NCBI RefSeq assembly: GCF_910596095.1
Contig: NC_056546.1
Span: 20,364,425 to 20,428,424, forward strand
DNA: 64,000 nt
From: Thunnus maccoyii
Taxonomy: Eukaryota > Chordata > Actinopteri > Scombriformes > Scombridae
Direction: 5' to 3'
A model generated the notes under the pieces. That model was not told the DNA's origin. It searched no databases and was given only the letters and a program-made list of their open reading frames with translations. Both the position numbers and the translations under genes were made by a program. Below are positions 34,263 through 46,267 of this stretch, in pieces. Each line of letters opens with the position of its first letter. The stretch's first letter is position 1.

Positions 34263-37200
34263 ATGAGATCCAAGTGCAAAGACTTTCATCAATCAAGGAA
34301 TCATCTCTCTACCTGGGATGCACACTTATCACCTGTTGGTGTCAGAAAGGTATTTTCTAAAAACAGACTCATCACCACTCAGAGTTTCATATTTTATTAT
34401 GCTGTTATCCTGGAAAAATTCAAGAATTCATGACATAATCAATCAGGTGTCAAATATATGTAAAGCACAGCTTTGTACAAGACATTACAGATTTCTTATT
34501 TATGCCATGTGAGTAAACAAACGGGCTACTAGAATAAAGCAATGTGTCCTGAATAGATGCTCCCATTCAGTGTCACAAAGTTGTTTTATTGTCGCATGGA
34601 GCGGACTGAGATCACGACTGAGCCAGTACAGTGTGTACCAAGACTTGTTCGGTTCTCCATGGATCCTGTGATGATATTATCAACTGGCTCGGTGACTGAA
34701 AGTTGTGTAATCCTCCTCTATTGTGTCATTTCAATTGTGGCCTTGTTTATGTGCCTCCCTCCCTCGCTCCCTTTTTTTTTTTCTCGGCACTGGTATTCAT
34801 TGCTGTCTGATTCAGGCTTGAGGCAGAACTATTCATGACTGTGTCTGTCCTGGGGGTAAGATCTGCATTATTAGGGCTGAAGTTATTCAGATACTTGTAC
34901 TCAATAGGAAAAGTTGGATTTAAAGAAGTGGGAACTGGCAAAAGTTGAGACGGTCGGCTTGGTTACAACTGGAAACACATTCTTGAATCTGACCTTCAAG
35001 GTCTTTCTCATTTTGAGTTCTTAACTCCACCCTATGCTGTAGGTCTTTCCATTGAGCACTGGACCTCTGCCACATACTGTTTAGACCTGCAGCATCTCAT
35101 GTCTTTTCTTTTCTGATTCTGTTTGCAATGTCTCAATCTCTGATGAGCTCCCAGCCATTTCTCCTGTGCCCTTTTTTGAATCAGGGGTAAAAAAAAAAGA
35201 AAAAAAAAAAGAAAAAAGAAATGGCTGCAGGCTTCTGTTCACCTCTCTGCAGCATCATGATCACCGTCTAGTACAGCAGGACAGCTGTATTATCCTCTAC
35301 TGATTTATAGTGGCAGGGAGCTCAGATGGATGCTGCCTTCGCCCCATCACTGACACATGCACACAGCAGACAGAGCAATGAACTGCAGGTCCCTTTACTC
35401 TGCAGTGACAGCATCACTGTGGCAACGGAACTGATAAATCCAGTGTCTCCAGCAGCTTTTGTGAGAAAAGACAAAACAGACACTTCCTGAACAGACTCGG
35501 CCCATAAAACTTAGTAATGCGGTCATTCAGTGGCAGCCTGTTAAGGACAAGGCATTTCCCAGAGGCAGCATGACCTCAGAAAGAAGATCAGACCTCCCAT
35601 CAAAGCTCAAACATGTTTTATTTTTTATTTGAGGGTGATAAAAGGAAGCATGTAGCTCCATGTTTTTCTGTGTAGTTAATCTGCTTTGGCATGCATGTTG
35701 CTGCTCCCATTAGCCTTGCATTTTTTTGCCGCATTCCTGATTTGTGCTCCATATTTTGCTTTTCATCTTATATTTTCTCTTTCTACTCTTGATGGTCTTT
35801 GTTGGGACAAGTCAACATTTCCCTCTAGATGTAGTGGTTGAAATCTGTCCCCAAAACTTCCCCCTCTGACATCTGTTGAGTATCAATCCTCATCAGCCCC
35901 CTTCATCAGGATTAAAGGACACTGTTTCCCAATGATAGGCTTAGGGCAGATCACAGCCTTACAAAATTGTTTTCTAGAGACATGCTGAAGATCTGGATAT
36001 AAGGGCTTTGCATTGTAGGAAAGGAGGTGGGCATATTCCTCCTTCCTTTTTTTGGCTGGGCATTGCAAGAACACAATGTCAGGCAGTTGTGTGGGCAGAT
36101 GCTCTTGGCAGACGAGAGGGATTACCAAAAATGCATTCTTTATTTAATCTTTGGGCAAGCTGACTGTTTCCCTCCCACAGCATCTAAATTGGGTTTTTAC
36201 TGTTGATAGGCAGGCGATGAAGACAAAGCTGAACTCTTGAGGAGGAAGGTGATTCAAGACAGCGGCCCAGACCCAGACCAAGAGGCCAAGGCCAGGCGTC
36301 AGGCTCAGCTGGAGCAGGTTCATAAATATCATTGCCACAACCATAACGACACTTTCATAATCACTAAGACACTAATTCTGCTGTCAGTCAGAGACACTAT
36401 TTGGAGGACACAAATATGCTCGAATATGGTCAGTAGCTCACAGTAATCAATAATGTCATCACGTCCTTATTTCTACTCAATACTGTAATCCCTGCCCTCT
36501 GCCTCCATACTCAGGTAGTGCTTCCTTTTAGCTCATTTCCTTTCAGCTGGTTCCTTTCAGTTTCTTTATGTTCCAGCGCCATCTTGAGGCTTACAGGAAC
36601 ATGCACCGTCTCAGAGATGCTCTCTACTGCCGCTACGCTGCCCTGCTCAAAGACAAAGTCCATTCACAAAGATTAGCACTACAGCAGAGACATGAGACAG
36701 CCGGAGCAAAGTCAGAGAATGAAAAGAAGGTAAAGCATTGAATGTAAATGTCAACTAAACTGTAAAATTAAGGACTTTATGTGTCATGTACTTGTTGTAT
36801 GACCTGTCTGACATTCATATTTAGTGGGATAAAATGAGAGATAAGTGTTTTTCTTTTAATAATATTATTTATTATTATACCTTAAATTGTATTATTATAT
36901 TCTTAATGTATTAAACTTTTACTTTTTACCTGATCCTTGCTGTCCCTGATATCCCATGGCCCCACGTTGGAGTTGTTTCCAGTTTATTGTTTCTATTTCT
37001 TGCCTGCAGAGTGTTGTCCCATTATTACTACCTATCATGGGGGTAAAAATCTGCTGCCTAGAGCGCCTACCGGCCCCCAAACCCTTCCACCTCCTGCCCT
37101 CTGTGCATTATGTATGAACCCTGTCACCTCCAAGTTAACATCAAGTGCAGATTTCCCAGCAGACTACATGACAGCTTCCTCATGTTGACCATGAGAGTGC

Positions 37201-40200
37201 TGAAATTTTAATACCTGGCGCACCAGATGTTCTGTTGTTAAATTAGTTTGTGGTAATTTGATTAAACAGGGCTTTCTTTACAAATATGGACCATGTGGGC
37301 ACAACATAAACTTAGATAATAAAGATCTTACAACCAGAGACCCCCTGCAAGGCACAAGCTCAGGTAAAATGCAAGACCTGCCCTAGTTGATTTTGTACAT
37401 TGGTGGAAATTTTTAACTACATTAACCAAAATATATATTGATATATATATATCAAAAACCAATGGACATGCAGGGAATCAGGGTTTTTTGGGTCGTCCAG
37501 TTGGTAATCCAGTCTTGACTATACTATCTCTCTCTCTCTCTCTCTGTCTGGGCTCAAATACACAACCCTGCAAATCAAAGCCCCTCTTGACTGCGACACC
37601 TTCACATTCTCTTTTACTCCTGAAGTGACATGCATATCATTAACATAATTACAGCTGCAGTTAACATCTAATTCCTATGACTGTATGTCCAGCACAATAT
37701 GGGCAGTACAGTATGTTGATGAACTGTGACGACAGTGGCAACTATTGTGTGAACCTGTTTAAGTTAAAACTTTCTGCAGGTGAAACAAATCATTTACAAG
37801 TGACACTTGTGTTCACTCTTTTACTAAAGTCTCACAAATTTCACTTTTCCTTTACATGAAAGAGACCGTTCTGTGTGTAACTCTTCTTCCGCTGTGGCCG
37901 ACGTGATTGACTTTGATTTTGACTGTCTTGTCTCTCTTCTGACTGGGTGTGAAGAGAGCAATAAGCTTCAGAGAGCGCCTGCATTGAGGGGGTTTAACAT
38001 GAGAGAGATCCTGTCTTATCTTCCCCTCCTGTAAAAAAGCAGAGCTTCTTTAGGAGGATGTAATTGTCCTCTCTAATGACTTGCACTAGGGGAGGGGGAC
38101 AAAGAGAACGCAATAAAGGACTTTAGAGGCCCTCCAGTAGGAATCCTTTGCTTCAAATTGCTAAGCAAATGAAACTACCCGTTGTTTCCTGCGCTCAGAT
38201 CGAGAGGCTCTGTCACAGACACTGAGGTGAAGCAGGACCAAAGCAGGCAAAGGCAAGAACACCTGCTGGGGCCTAATTGGTCCTTGCTACAGTTAATGGC
38301 TTCCTGTGGTTGCATGTTTACTTCTCATTTGTCCTGTGTGCTCTGTTTCCCAGCCCCTGAAACAAGGGAGCCTCACTTTAAATCTCTATTCCCACCAAAC
38401 TCTGTCTCTGTCCTCTGACTGTCTGTCTGCCTCCTTCTCTTTTCTTCTTTGCTCAGAAACAAAAGAAGTTGTCCTTCTCCAAGCTGCAGCACAATGATTC
38501 ATACCTGGAGTCCCTCCCCAAAACCAGCTATTACCTGGTAAGTCTTGTGCAGCAGCTGTCCCAACACTGAAAGTATGATTACACAAAAAAATGGGAAAAG
38601 GAGACCTTACTTTAAATCTCTAATGCCACTATTTTTATGTATCTGTATGTAGATCTTTGACCTCCAGAACCAGTTAACTCAGCGTGGACATCTGAAAACC
38701 CACCAAGACTTAGAAGACTTTTACAGGTGCATCAAATATAACTGTCACCCATCTAAGCTGCAGAGAAGTCTGCAGGATGTCAGGGAGAAGAGTTAAGTTA
38801 AGTTTGTTATACAAAAATATTTGTTTCTTTTTATATCGTTTATGTAAAAAAAAGTAGATGTGACTATTTATGTATGTATGTTGATGTAATGTGTTAACAG
38901 TGTTGGACAGCAGATCTGCAGCTGATTTGATGGCTCAACAGACAACAGCAGAATCACTTCATCATCCCTGCACTGATGGAGATAGAGGACATGAGGACCA
39001 CATTTCTTACTCAAGGTTGTGACCTGAACAGCAATAAGTCTGTCTTTCTCTCAATTAAAAATTTTTTTTAGTGTTGATCACTTTCTCTTTCTTCTTGTCC
39101 GGTGCTAGAAGCTACTTTGTGGCTTATTCTCAATCAGTTTTCTCTAGACATCACAAAAGAAACATTTTTTTCATCTTTGTAGCTAAAAGTACAGCTGAAA
39201 AGTCAATCTTTTGATTTCACACTGCACCCATCTCTGCCCTCCGCACTGCTTTTGTTCTTCTGCAAAACATTTTTTGTGGTTACTTCATCAAACAGATCTA
39301 TAATTTAATTCAAAATTCCATCAAAGTTTTTCTAAACAATTGTCATCTTTGCTCCTTTGAGCACATAAAACCTGCAACTTCACAACTTGTAATGTGACAC
39401 AATGTGTAAGTCTTAAGCTTTATTTGACTAAGGTACCAAAATGTTGCTCAAATTTTTCCCCACATCTGAGGACAGTTCCCAATTCCTGAGAGGTTTATTG
39501 TTTCAAAGATACACTCAGGGTTGGTTGTGGGCCAGCAGGGAGATCTTGGGCCTCTGGTCTTAACTATGAGCTCTCTGGATCTGTGTTTGCACTGCCTTCA
39601 AGAACAAACACTGACTCCACTGGAGACTTGTTTAGCATGGACCCTCCTGGAGGAGAGAGCTGATTACTCACGTAGAAGTGAGATGACCAAACACGATCTG
39701 ACCCCTCTGTTAAGGAGACTCACCTCTTCGGACGGCCACTTGGACTCTTGCAAACATCATCTGGGGAAAAATGCCATAATTATGTCCACTACAAAAGAGA
39801 TGTGGCAATTGGGCCAGTGGTGTCACTTCATGCCAGCACTGCAAGCAGATGTTGAAGTGTTTGGAGAGTTTCTTCTTTTTTTTTTAAAAGCTTTATGGGC
39901 TTCCAGACAAACAGTGCTCCATTTAGTAAAAGTGGCAGAGATAATCTGAGAGCCTGTTAGACTTTGAGCTGTGTTGTGGTTCCATTTAAGGATAAGTGTA
40001 CAAGTATTATCCCTGCTATTAAAAATAAATTTGCCACAAATGCTTTAGTTTTAACGAACCCATTGAAGATGTTGTAGCCTATTCGGTGATAAGCAAAAAC
40101 TATTGTCTTAGAAGCAGCACTATAGCTTAGCACTATAAATGAGCTAATTTTCACACAATACAACTCATATCTTCATTTTTTTTAATTGTGTGGGTTTCCT

Positions 40201-43200
40201 GCCACTGTCTCTTTATACCTTCACACATGTGAATGTTATCTAAAGGAAGTCATCTCCAATGAATCTCTTAGAATTTTTGAACCTGCTCAGATCCTCCAGT
40301 GTAGTCGAGGTCCTTTGTGTTTACACACTGTGAATGTCTGACAGAACAGTGTCGGCCAATGTCACCCTTGTTGTTAATTAGCGCTGAACTCTGTTCAGTA
40401 GGAGCATGTATGATGTTAGTAAAGATGTTAGAGGCTGCCACTGTGAACAGCACACTGGCTTGGGGACATTAGGAGCTTGGTAAGAAGGCGAGTGAAGGCT
40501 TGTGCTGACAAGTCTTCCGTCAGTGTAAAATCTCACCGCTCCACAGACAAACATGGCGAGACAGCGGCCCCCTTTGCCCCCACCTCAGCTGTGCCATATG
40601 TACATTCCCCACATCCATGAGAAATACCCAAAATAAAAGCAATTAGAGCTGAAGCCAAAATATGGAGCCGGCAGAGTCCTCGGTTATGTTTTTAAGCAAT
40701 GAGCCAATTCATCCCTTCTGTCTGTGCCTATTTATATGTTTATTATTAGCAGCTATGATTTATTGGACAGTTCAGGCAGTAATTTGCTATCTTTGTGGCC
40801 ATCTGGTCATGGTCTCTTCAACATGTTGAATTTCACAAGTATGCATTACAGGTCTGCAAAATTAGATTGACCAGAACATACCATGTCTATTACTATATTG
40901 ACCTTGATGAGTGGAAAATGTACATAAGACAGGATTGGTCTTGTTGCCCCTTATGTTTAAAGATCCTGCATCAGTTCTAAGAGTTTTTCATTTTCAAGCT
41001 TCTACAGTGTCACCTGTCAACATGTCAATGTTATTATTGTACATGTATGAGTACACAGGTCCACATCCTCTTTCCTCCACCTGCATCTTGTGCAGCTCAT
41101 GGGGTTTGTATAGATCTGTTACCTGCTGCACTGTACTGTGAGTAAACGCTGCCTTGCTCAGGAGTCCTCCCGGGAGCCAGTTTGCACCCAGCAGACAAAG
41201 TGTGTTGTCACTCGAGTGTGCAGTGTTATCGGGTGTGAGTTGCACCACACTATGGCTACTCTTGAGAAGTAGCACACCATTAGGAATATATTAACAACTC
41301 GACATTTTGTCTGCAGTTCACACATCAGAGCAGAAAGCAAGTTAACCAGGCGATGAGGATGTTTTAACATGTTTTATAAGGGTTGACAGTTTTCTTCAGT
41401 CATTATCATTTGTAGATGCTGCAAAATTTCAAATGTGTCTGTGTTTGTAGGTTGTTAGAAGTGTCTGGTTCAGGGGAGAGTTCAGCAGAGCTGGTCTTCG
41501 GTGGCAGCCAGGAGAAGGATGAAACTGAGCAAATTTTTCCCAAGGTTAGTGTCAAAACCACAGGGGCAGTAATCCCACTTAACAAGGGCAGTGAGAGGCA
41601 AACACACCTGGAGCAGTGATCACCCAACTGCCTCCTCAAACCACCAGGCATGAACCTACAATAATGTTTCTAAATTTCTCTCACGGTGTATAAGTGACAT
41701 AATGAACTTAACAAGCAAATTATTTAAAAGAATACTTTGACATTTTGAGAAATACACTTACTCGCTTGCCAAGAATTAGATGACAAATTTAATACTGCTC
41801 TCATTTCTCTGCAGTAAGTATGAAGCTACTGCCAGCAGCCTGTTACCAAATTAAACAACCGCACTGCCATTTTTACAGTTTTTGTACAAATGAAAGGAGC
41901 AAGACATAATGTGTTAATTAGTGAGTTTTAAGTGCTGGTAGGCAGATTTCGCTAACTTCAGATAGAGCCAGGCTCTGCTAAGCTAAGCTAAGCTAACCAG
42001 CTACTGGTTATACCTTCATATTGAATGCACAGACATGTGAGTGGTATCAATCTTCTCATCTAACTCTTGTCAATATGTAGAACTATTCGTTTAAATTCTT
42101 AGGTATCAAATCAGGGTATAATTGTTTTTGTATTAAGGAAAAGGCCCTTATGCCAATAGTCTAAAGAATAAACAGAAAATCTGTGAAAGTTTGTTGACAA
42201 AATTATGAAATATATTGTAAAGACAACAAAAATATAATATTAAGAGGTGATACAGGAATAGATCGCATTATTTTAATCTTTAGGCGTGGAGCATTAGAGA
42301 CTCAGAAGAGTGAAAACAATGAAGACGAGGTTATGCTCAGGTGCTGAGATGAGCATATACGGACAAGCATGCGGGACTCATTTTTCCCTCACCTCTGTGT
42401 CAAAATGGGCCTGAGCAAACAGAGGATGAGCCTGGCTAGAGGGGGAGCAGGGGAAGGCAAACAGTGGTCAGACAAGACTGGTCAAAGCCAGCAGGCTTCC
42501 ATGAGCATTACTCAACCCAGCTCTGTACTGACATCTCAGATCCACCGCGTCCGAAAAGGCCTGTCATCCCTGTTGACATCCTCAGGGTGTCAATCAAGGG
42601 TGCAGGTTGTGTGTGTGTTTAGAAGGCACCTATAGTACGTACTGTATGTGTGGGAACTGAGGTGAAGTCACAACAGCAGAACGCAGCCACCGCCCTTTCA
42701 AAACATATGAGTTTTATTGTAGTTGTCCTGAAGCAGACTGCCTCTTCACTTTATCATTTAAAGAATAAATTCACAGTTGAACGAGCTCTAAAGGTCATGA
42801 TTATTGCTACTTCTTCCTGTTGTGCACTTTCTTGTTTATCTCACATTAATATGTGATGGGGCTCTACAACAAATACTATCCTTTAAAATCATATTTATGT
42901 ATAAATTTGTTGAGATTGGGTTTTTTTCAACTCATGGTCATTTTTGAGGTCTTAATTTTTGTGTTGTTGTGTAAAATTGCCTATTGCTATTATTTAGTCC
43001 ACCATATTTCTATAATATATATATGAGTACACATTTAAGGAGAATATGGGTGTTTTGCATCATCATGCTTTATATATTTCAATGTGTTTTCCTAATTTTC
43101 AGGTTCCCACATGGCTTCCTTTTATTTCAGTATACAAATCAACTAGTAGAGACTTGAAACTTGTCAAACAGGATTTAGGTAATTAATAACAATGAGCAGA

Positions 43201-45150
43201 TTTTTCTGATTTTTTTTTTTTTTTACATTATTATACAACAACACCATAACTATGAGTATCTGAAAATTAAAGCCAACATGATGTTCACAGTGATGTCATA
43301 ACTTAAACAGGTTTCATGTCTTATAAAGTTCAGGTTATTACTATACTGAACCAAATGGAAACCAGTGGTGGCCTGGAAGATGTGAAAACCAGAATAAAAG
43401 TATTCCAGTGCACAGAATGACATGAAAACTTTGTAACAGTGAAGTAAAATATAGTGTATGTGATTTGTTGTAAATGTGATCAACTGTGCAATGGTCCTTT
43501 AAGCTTTAATAGGAGTTAATAAAAATTAATTTTGGTTGCACCTGCATTATCCTGGAGGGATCAGGATGGGGGAGTGCGTGAGGCCATGTAGGACCATATA
43601 CATCAATAAAATTAATTCACAGTGCAGCAGTCCCACATCAGGAAGTGGCCTAGTGTGACAGTTAGCACTGGGTGGGGTGTTGGAGGAGGAGAGAGAGGCG
43701 CCAAATGGGACACTAGGACTGTGGGAAATGACACTGGCTATGACACCCCTGACTTTTACACCATGGTTACCTCAGCTCTTATACAACGGGGTGGTGCTTT
43801 TTTAAATTACAAAATGATTAATGGAAGGGGGAATGATAAATGAATGTAATATGTGCCACCCACAGATGAAAGCTCCCACATTTGCAACCTTACAGCCAAA
43901 CTTTATGAGGAACTTCCAGAGTAAGATGCCTGATTTGGTAGGTCAGCCAATAATTACTCAAAATAATTACCTCTTGTAGACAGTGTGTGTGGTAGCCTAG
44001 CACAGGACAACAGTGGGAAATACACATTTGCTACTTTCTCTCAAACCAGATTATTCCTGAGATTCCCAAGAAGAGCAGGAAAGCAGAGATTTACCTGAGA
44101 GGACTGAAGAAAATGCATAATCTTTGTGTAACCAACATGGATTTCTCACGAAGGTTGGCCATTTACCAAACAGGCTGATATATAAAGGAAATAATGCACT
44201 AATAGATTATACATTTATTTCAAGTCACAATTATAACAAATAGGGGGACAGGAGATAAGGAATGTATTGAAGAAGTCTTTCAACTGCTCTTTAAACTGAC
44301 TGGAGTTTGTTTTTCTCTGCTTGCTGTGAACTCTGGTCCAGACTTCTGGACAGAGAGACAGACTCACTGTGCTGGCAGGAGGAACGAGGCATCCAAGATT
44401 TGGTTAGTAACACAAACCAGCCACAACACAACACAACACCACAGAGCTCTATGGAAGCTTACACGTAGCTGTTACACACTATCTTCCTTTAACGTTTGTT
44501 TTTTTTGGAAGCCACCATGGCAACAGTTCACACTGAATGGAATTACCAGCATCCAGTAGTTATTTGTGTGTATGGCACTGCTGTACTACACAGTGTTTAT
44601 TAGTTCATATGTTTTATTATTTATTAATCAGTTCTATTTTCCATTATGTTTCTTCCATAGGTGCTTCCAGGAATTGACTCCAAACAAGGGAAGAAAAGCC
44701 AAACAGACCAGCCAGCTCTCAGCTCTGTGAGACAGCCAAGTGTCCAGAGTGGCCGACCTTCATCTCCTCAACAACAGAGCAATATGACCTCAGCAAGGTG
44801 CATGAAAACACACATGCAGACCGAAGTTTTAAAAATGCATTTGTTTGAAATAAAAGACTGATTGTCACTTGGCGTCGTGCATGTGTGGGTGTTTTTCTTG
44901 GCAGCCGCCGATGTTTTGAGAGTCTGGTCTGGGACACAGCAATGTGCTGCCGTAAAACACCTGATCCCTTATCCATTGAAGATGTGTGTCAACAAAAGCA
45001 TGTGAAGGTAAAGTGGTGTCCCACAATGAATTCATTTTTTGTTAAAATTGTATTTTATTGTTATTAAAATAATCTTTTCTGTCCTCCCTTTAGGTAATCG
45101 ACCGTGGATTAAAACTATGGAGAAACTACACAGAAAACACAGACTACTGA
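34263..45150 (+). CDS. Unrecognised protein, at least 13 coding exons, 436 aa
   Basis: Thirteen exons join in phase with GT-AG junctions: 34263-34349, 36210-36317, 36577-36729, 38457-38537, 38653-38791, 38901-39015, 41451-41544, 43866-43937, 44050-44153, 44342-44402, 44661-44797, 44905-45007, 45094-45150. They total 1311 bases, 436 residues plus stop, followed by AATAAA at 45536. The predicted protein is hydrophilic with no signal peptide or membrane segment. It has a charged, helix-prone region over exons 2-4 (LEAYRNMHRLRDALYCRYAA) and a block LQNQLTQRGHLKTHQDLEDF in exon 5. Later come APTFATLQPNFMRNFQSK and PEIPKKSRKAEIYLRGLKKM, a Q/S/P-rich part (QSGRPSSPQQQSN), and a C-terminus FESLVWDTAMCC...LWRNY. 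I do not recognise the family. The first exon is least certain. The frame is open upstream to an acceptor at 34239, so the true start may lie in an earlier exon. It lies between prr18 and tbxtb, where human has no such gene that I can name. Confidence 0.75.
35189..35221. repeat. A-rich simple repeat
   Basis: Runs of A broken by single G bases, in intron 1 of the unrecognised gene. No SINE or LINE body was recognised next to it. Confidence 0.7.
37438..37455. repeat. 18-base perfect AT palindrome
   Basis: ttgatatatatatatcaa equals its own reverse complement. It is in intron 3 of the unrecognised gene. It is probably a by-product of a short (AT)n repeat. Confidence 0.7.
37527..37545. repeat. 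(TC)n microsatellite
   Basis: About nine TC units, in intron 3 of the unrecognised gene. Confidence 0.85.
41723..42095. mobile_element. Foldback element with long inverted arms
   Basis: The left arm (about 41723-41845) starts tttaaaagaatactttgac. The reverse complement of the right arm (about 41985-42095) starts tttaaacgaatagttctac. The two align over about 110-120 diverged bases, sharing words such as ttagatga, atac-ctctcat and tatgaag. Tandem gctaa units sit just inside the right arm. This is a high-copy teleost repeat pattern as I remember it (TTAAAGGAATAGTTTGACATTTTGGGAAA...). There is no coding capacity. It lies in intron 7 of the unrecognised gene. Confidence 0.75.
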
Positions 45151-45930
45151 ATTTAGAACCACCAGAGCATATTATAGTTAATGTGTTGTTTCATTTATCT
45201 GTAACTACAGTTTACGGAGTCACCAGCATGCCTCTTTTCTGTTAATGATGCATTTTACACCCCTTTTTTTTTCATTACAACCCTGTGTTTTATCCATGTC
45301 TCACTCATTAACTTCTATTATATCTTATTATAAAGCTCTCTCTCATGAACCAAATAACACTAGATTATTTGATTATTTTCATTAGTTTTAAATTATGTTA
45401 ATATGACAATTGTTGTGTAGGTTTGAAAATAGATATAAAATATCTTCTATAACAACAGTTAAACCAGTCAAATTGTGGTGAGAATGCTTTGCAGTCAGCA
45501 GTGAAGGAAAAACTTCAATACCTTTTAAAGTTTGTAATAAAATCATTATGTATGTTTTTGTTGCACTTGACTGTAAATTTTTGTTTATTTAACTTAATTC
45601 ATATAGTAATTAATTGATTAAATTATGTGTTAATGTATTCAGTTATATTAGATTGTTCTTTTAGTATTTTTATATCTGGCAAAGTATCAACCTACTAACA
45701 GGACTGAAAAGGTTTCATTGTTTCTTGAACATTTACCTAAACTGACTAAACTGACTCACTAGATTTGTCCCATGCAGTCAGAGCAATGTATAACATTCAG
45801 TTTTCACACGTTTTTATTCATAAAAAAATGGCAAAAATCCTCATATAGAGTTGAAGAAATCAGGAACGACTCTGGGCTGAAATCTGACCAGCCATGGCCA
45901 GCCTACAGTAGTTTGGTCTCTGCAGGTGCT
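45151..45930. other. 3' UTR of the unrecognised gene and tbxtb upstream flank
   Basis: AT-rich DNA with AATAAA at 45536-45541, then no recognised feature until the compact tbxtb promoter that begins near 45931. Confidence 0.6.
45536..45541 (+). terminator. Poly(A) signal of the unrecognised gene
   Basis: Canonical AATAAA about 386 bases after the stop codon at 45150, on the coding strand. It supports the 45094-45150 exon as the last coding exon. Confidence 0.65.
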
Positions 45931-46140
45931 GCTTTGATCTAAGTGTCAATATTTACAGGTTGATGTAATAAAGTAGGTTAAACGGCTTTATTCAAAACGC
46001 TGTCATCCTGTGGACCTCAATGACATGGCCGCTTCCAGCCAATCGGTGACAAGCCCGCAAAGATCAAAGAGGAGATGAACCAACCACCTTTGCTCCAAAC
46101 ACCCATCCTGAGATGGAGCTTCTCTTCAGCCTATATATGT
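45931..46140 (+). promoter_or_regulatory. tbxtb promoter: two TCF/LEF-type sites, CCAAT, TATA
   Basis: CTTTGATCT at 45932-45940 and AGATCAAAG at 46061-46069 are exact reverse complements and fit the TCF/LEF consensus. CCAAT lies at 46039-46043 and TATATAT at 46132-46138, about 130 bases before the start codon. Brachyury genes are known direct Wnt/TCF targets in vertebrates, so Wnt input here is plausible. Function is inferred from motif and position. Confidence 0.6.
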
Positions 46141-46267
46141 CGCTGCCGCATGACGTTCAGCATCTTGAGACAATAACTAGGTAGAAGAATTAGATTCTGG
46201 AGCAGTTTTAGTTTCTTCAATAAACGCTGTGATTACAAACTACTCAGCTCCCGAGCTGTTGGACAGG

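Noticed and set aside
34263-36729. Possible relation of the unrecognised gene to SPATA7 or C6orf118
   Set aside because: I compared the N-terminal blocks from memory; only scattered residues agree and the known motifs of those proteins are missing.
39521-39949. 142-codon plus-strand open frame in intron 6 of the unrecognised gene
   Set aside because: No family resemblance, no flanking splice sites in phase with exons 38901-39015 and 41451-41544, and those two exons already join cleanly (phase 2) without it.
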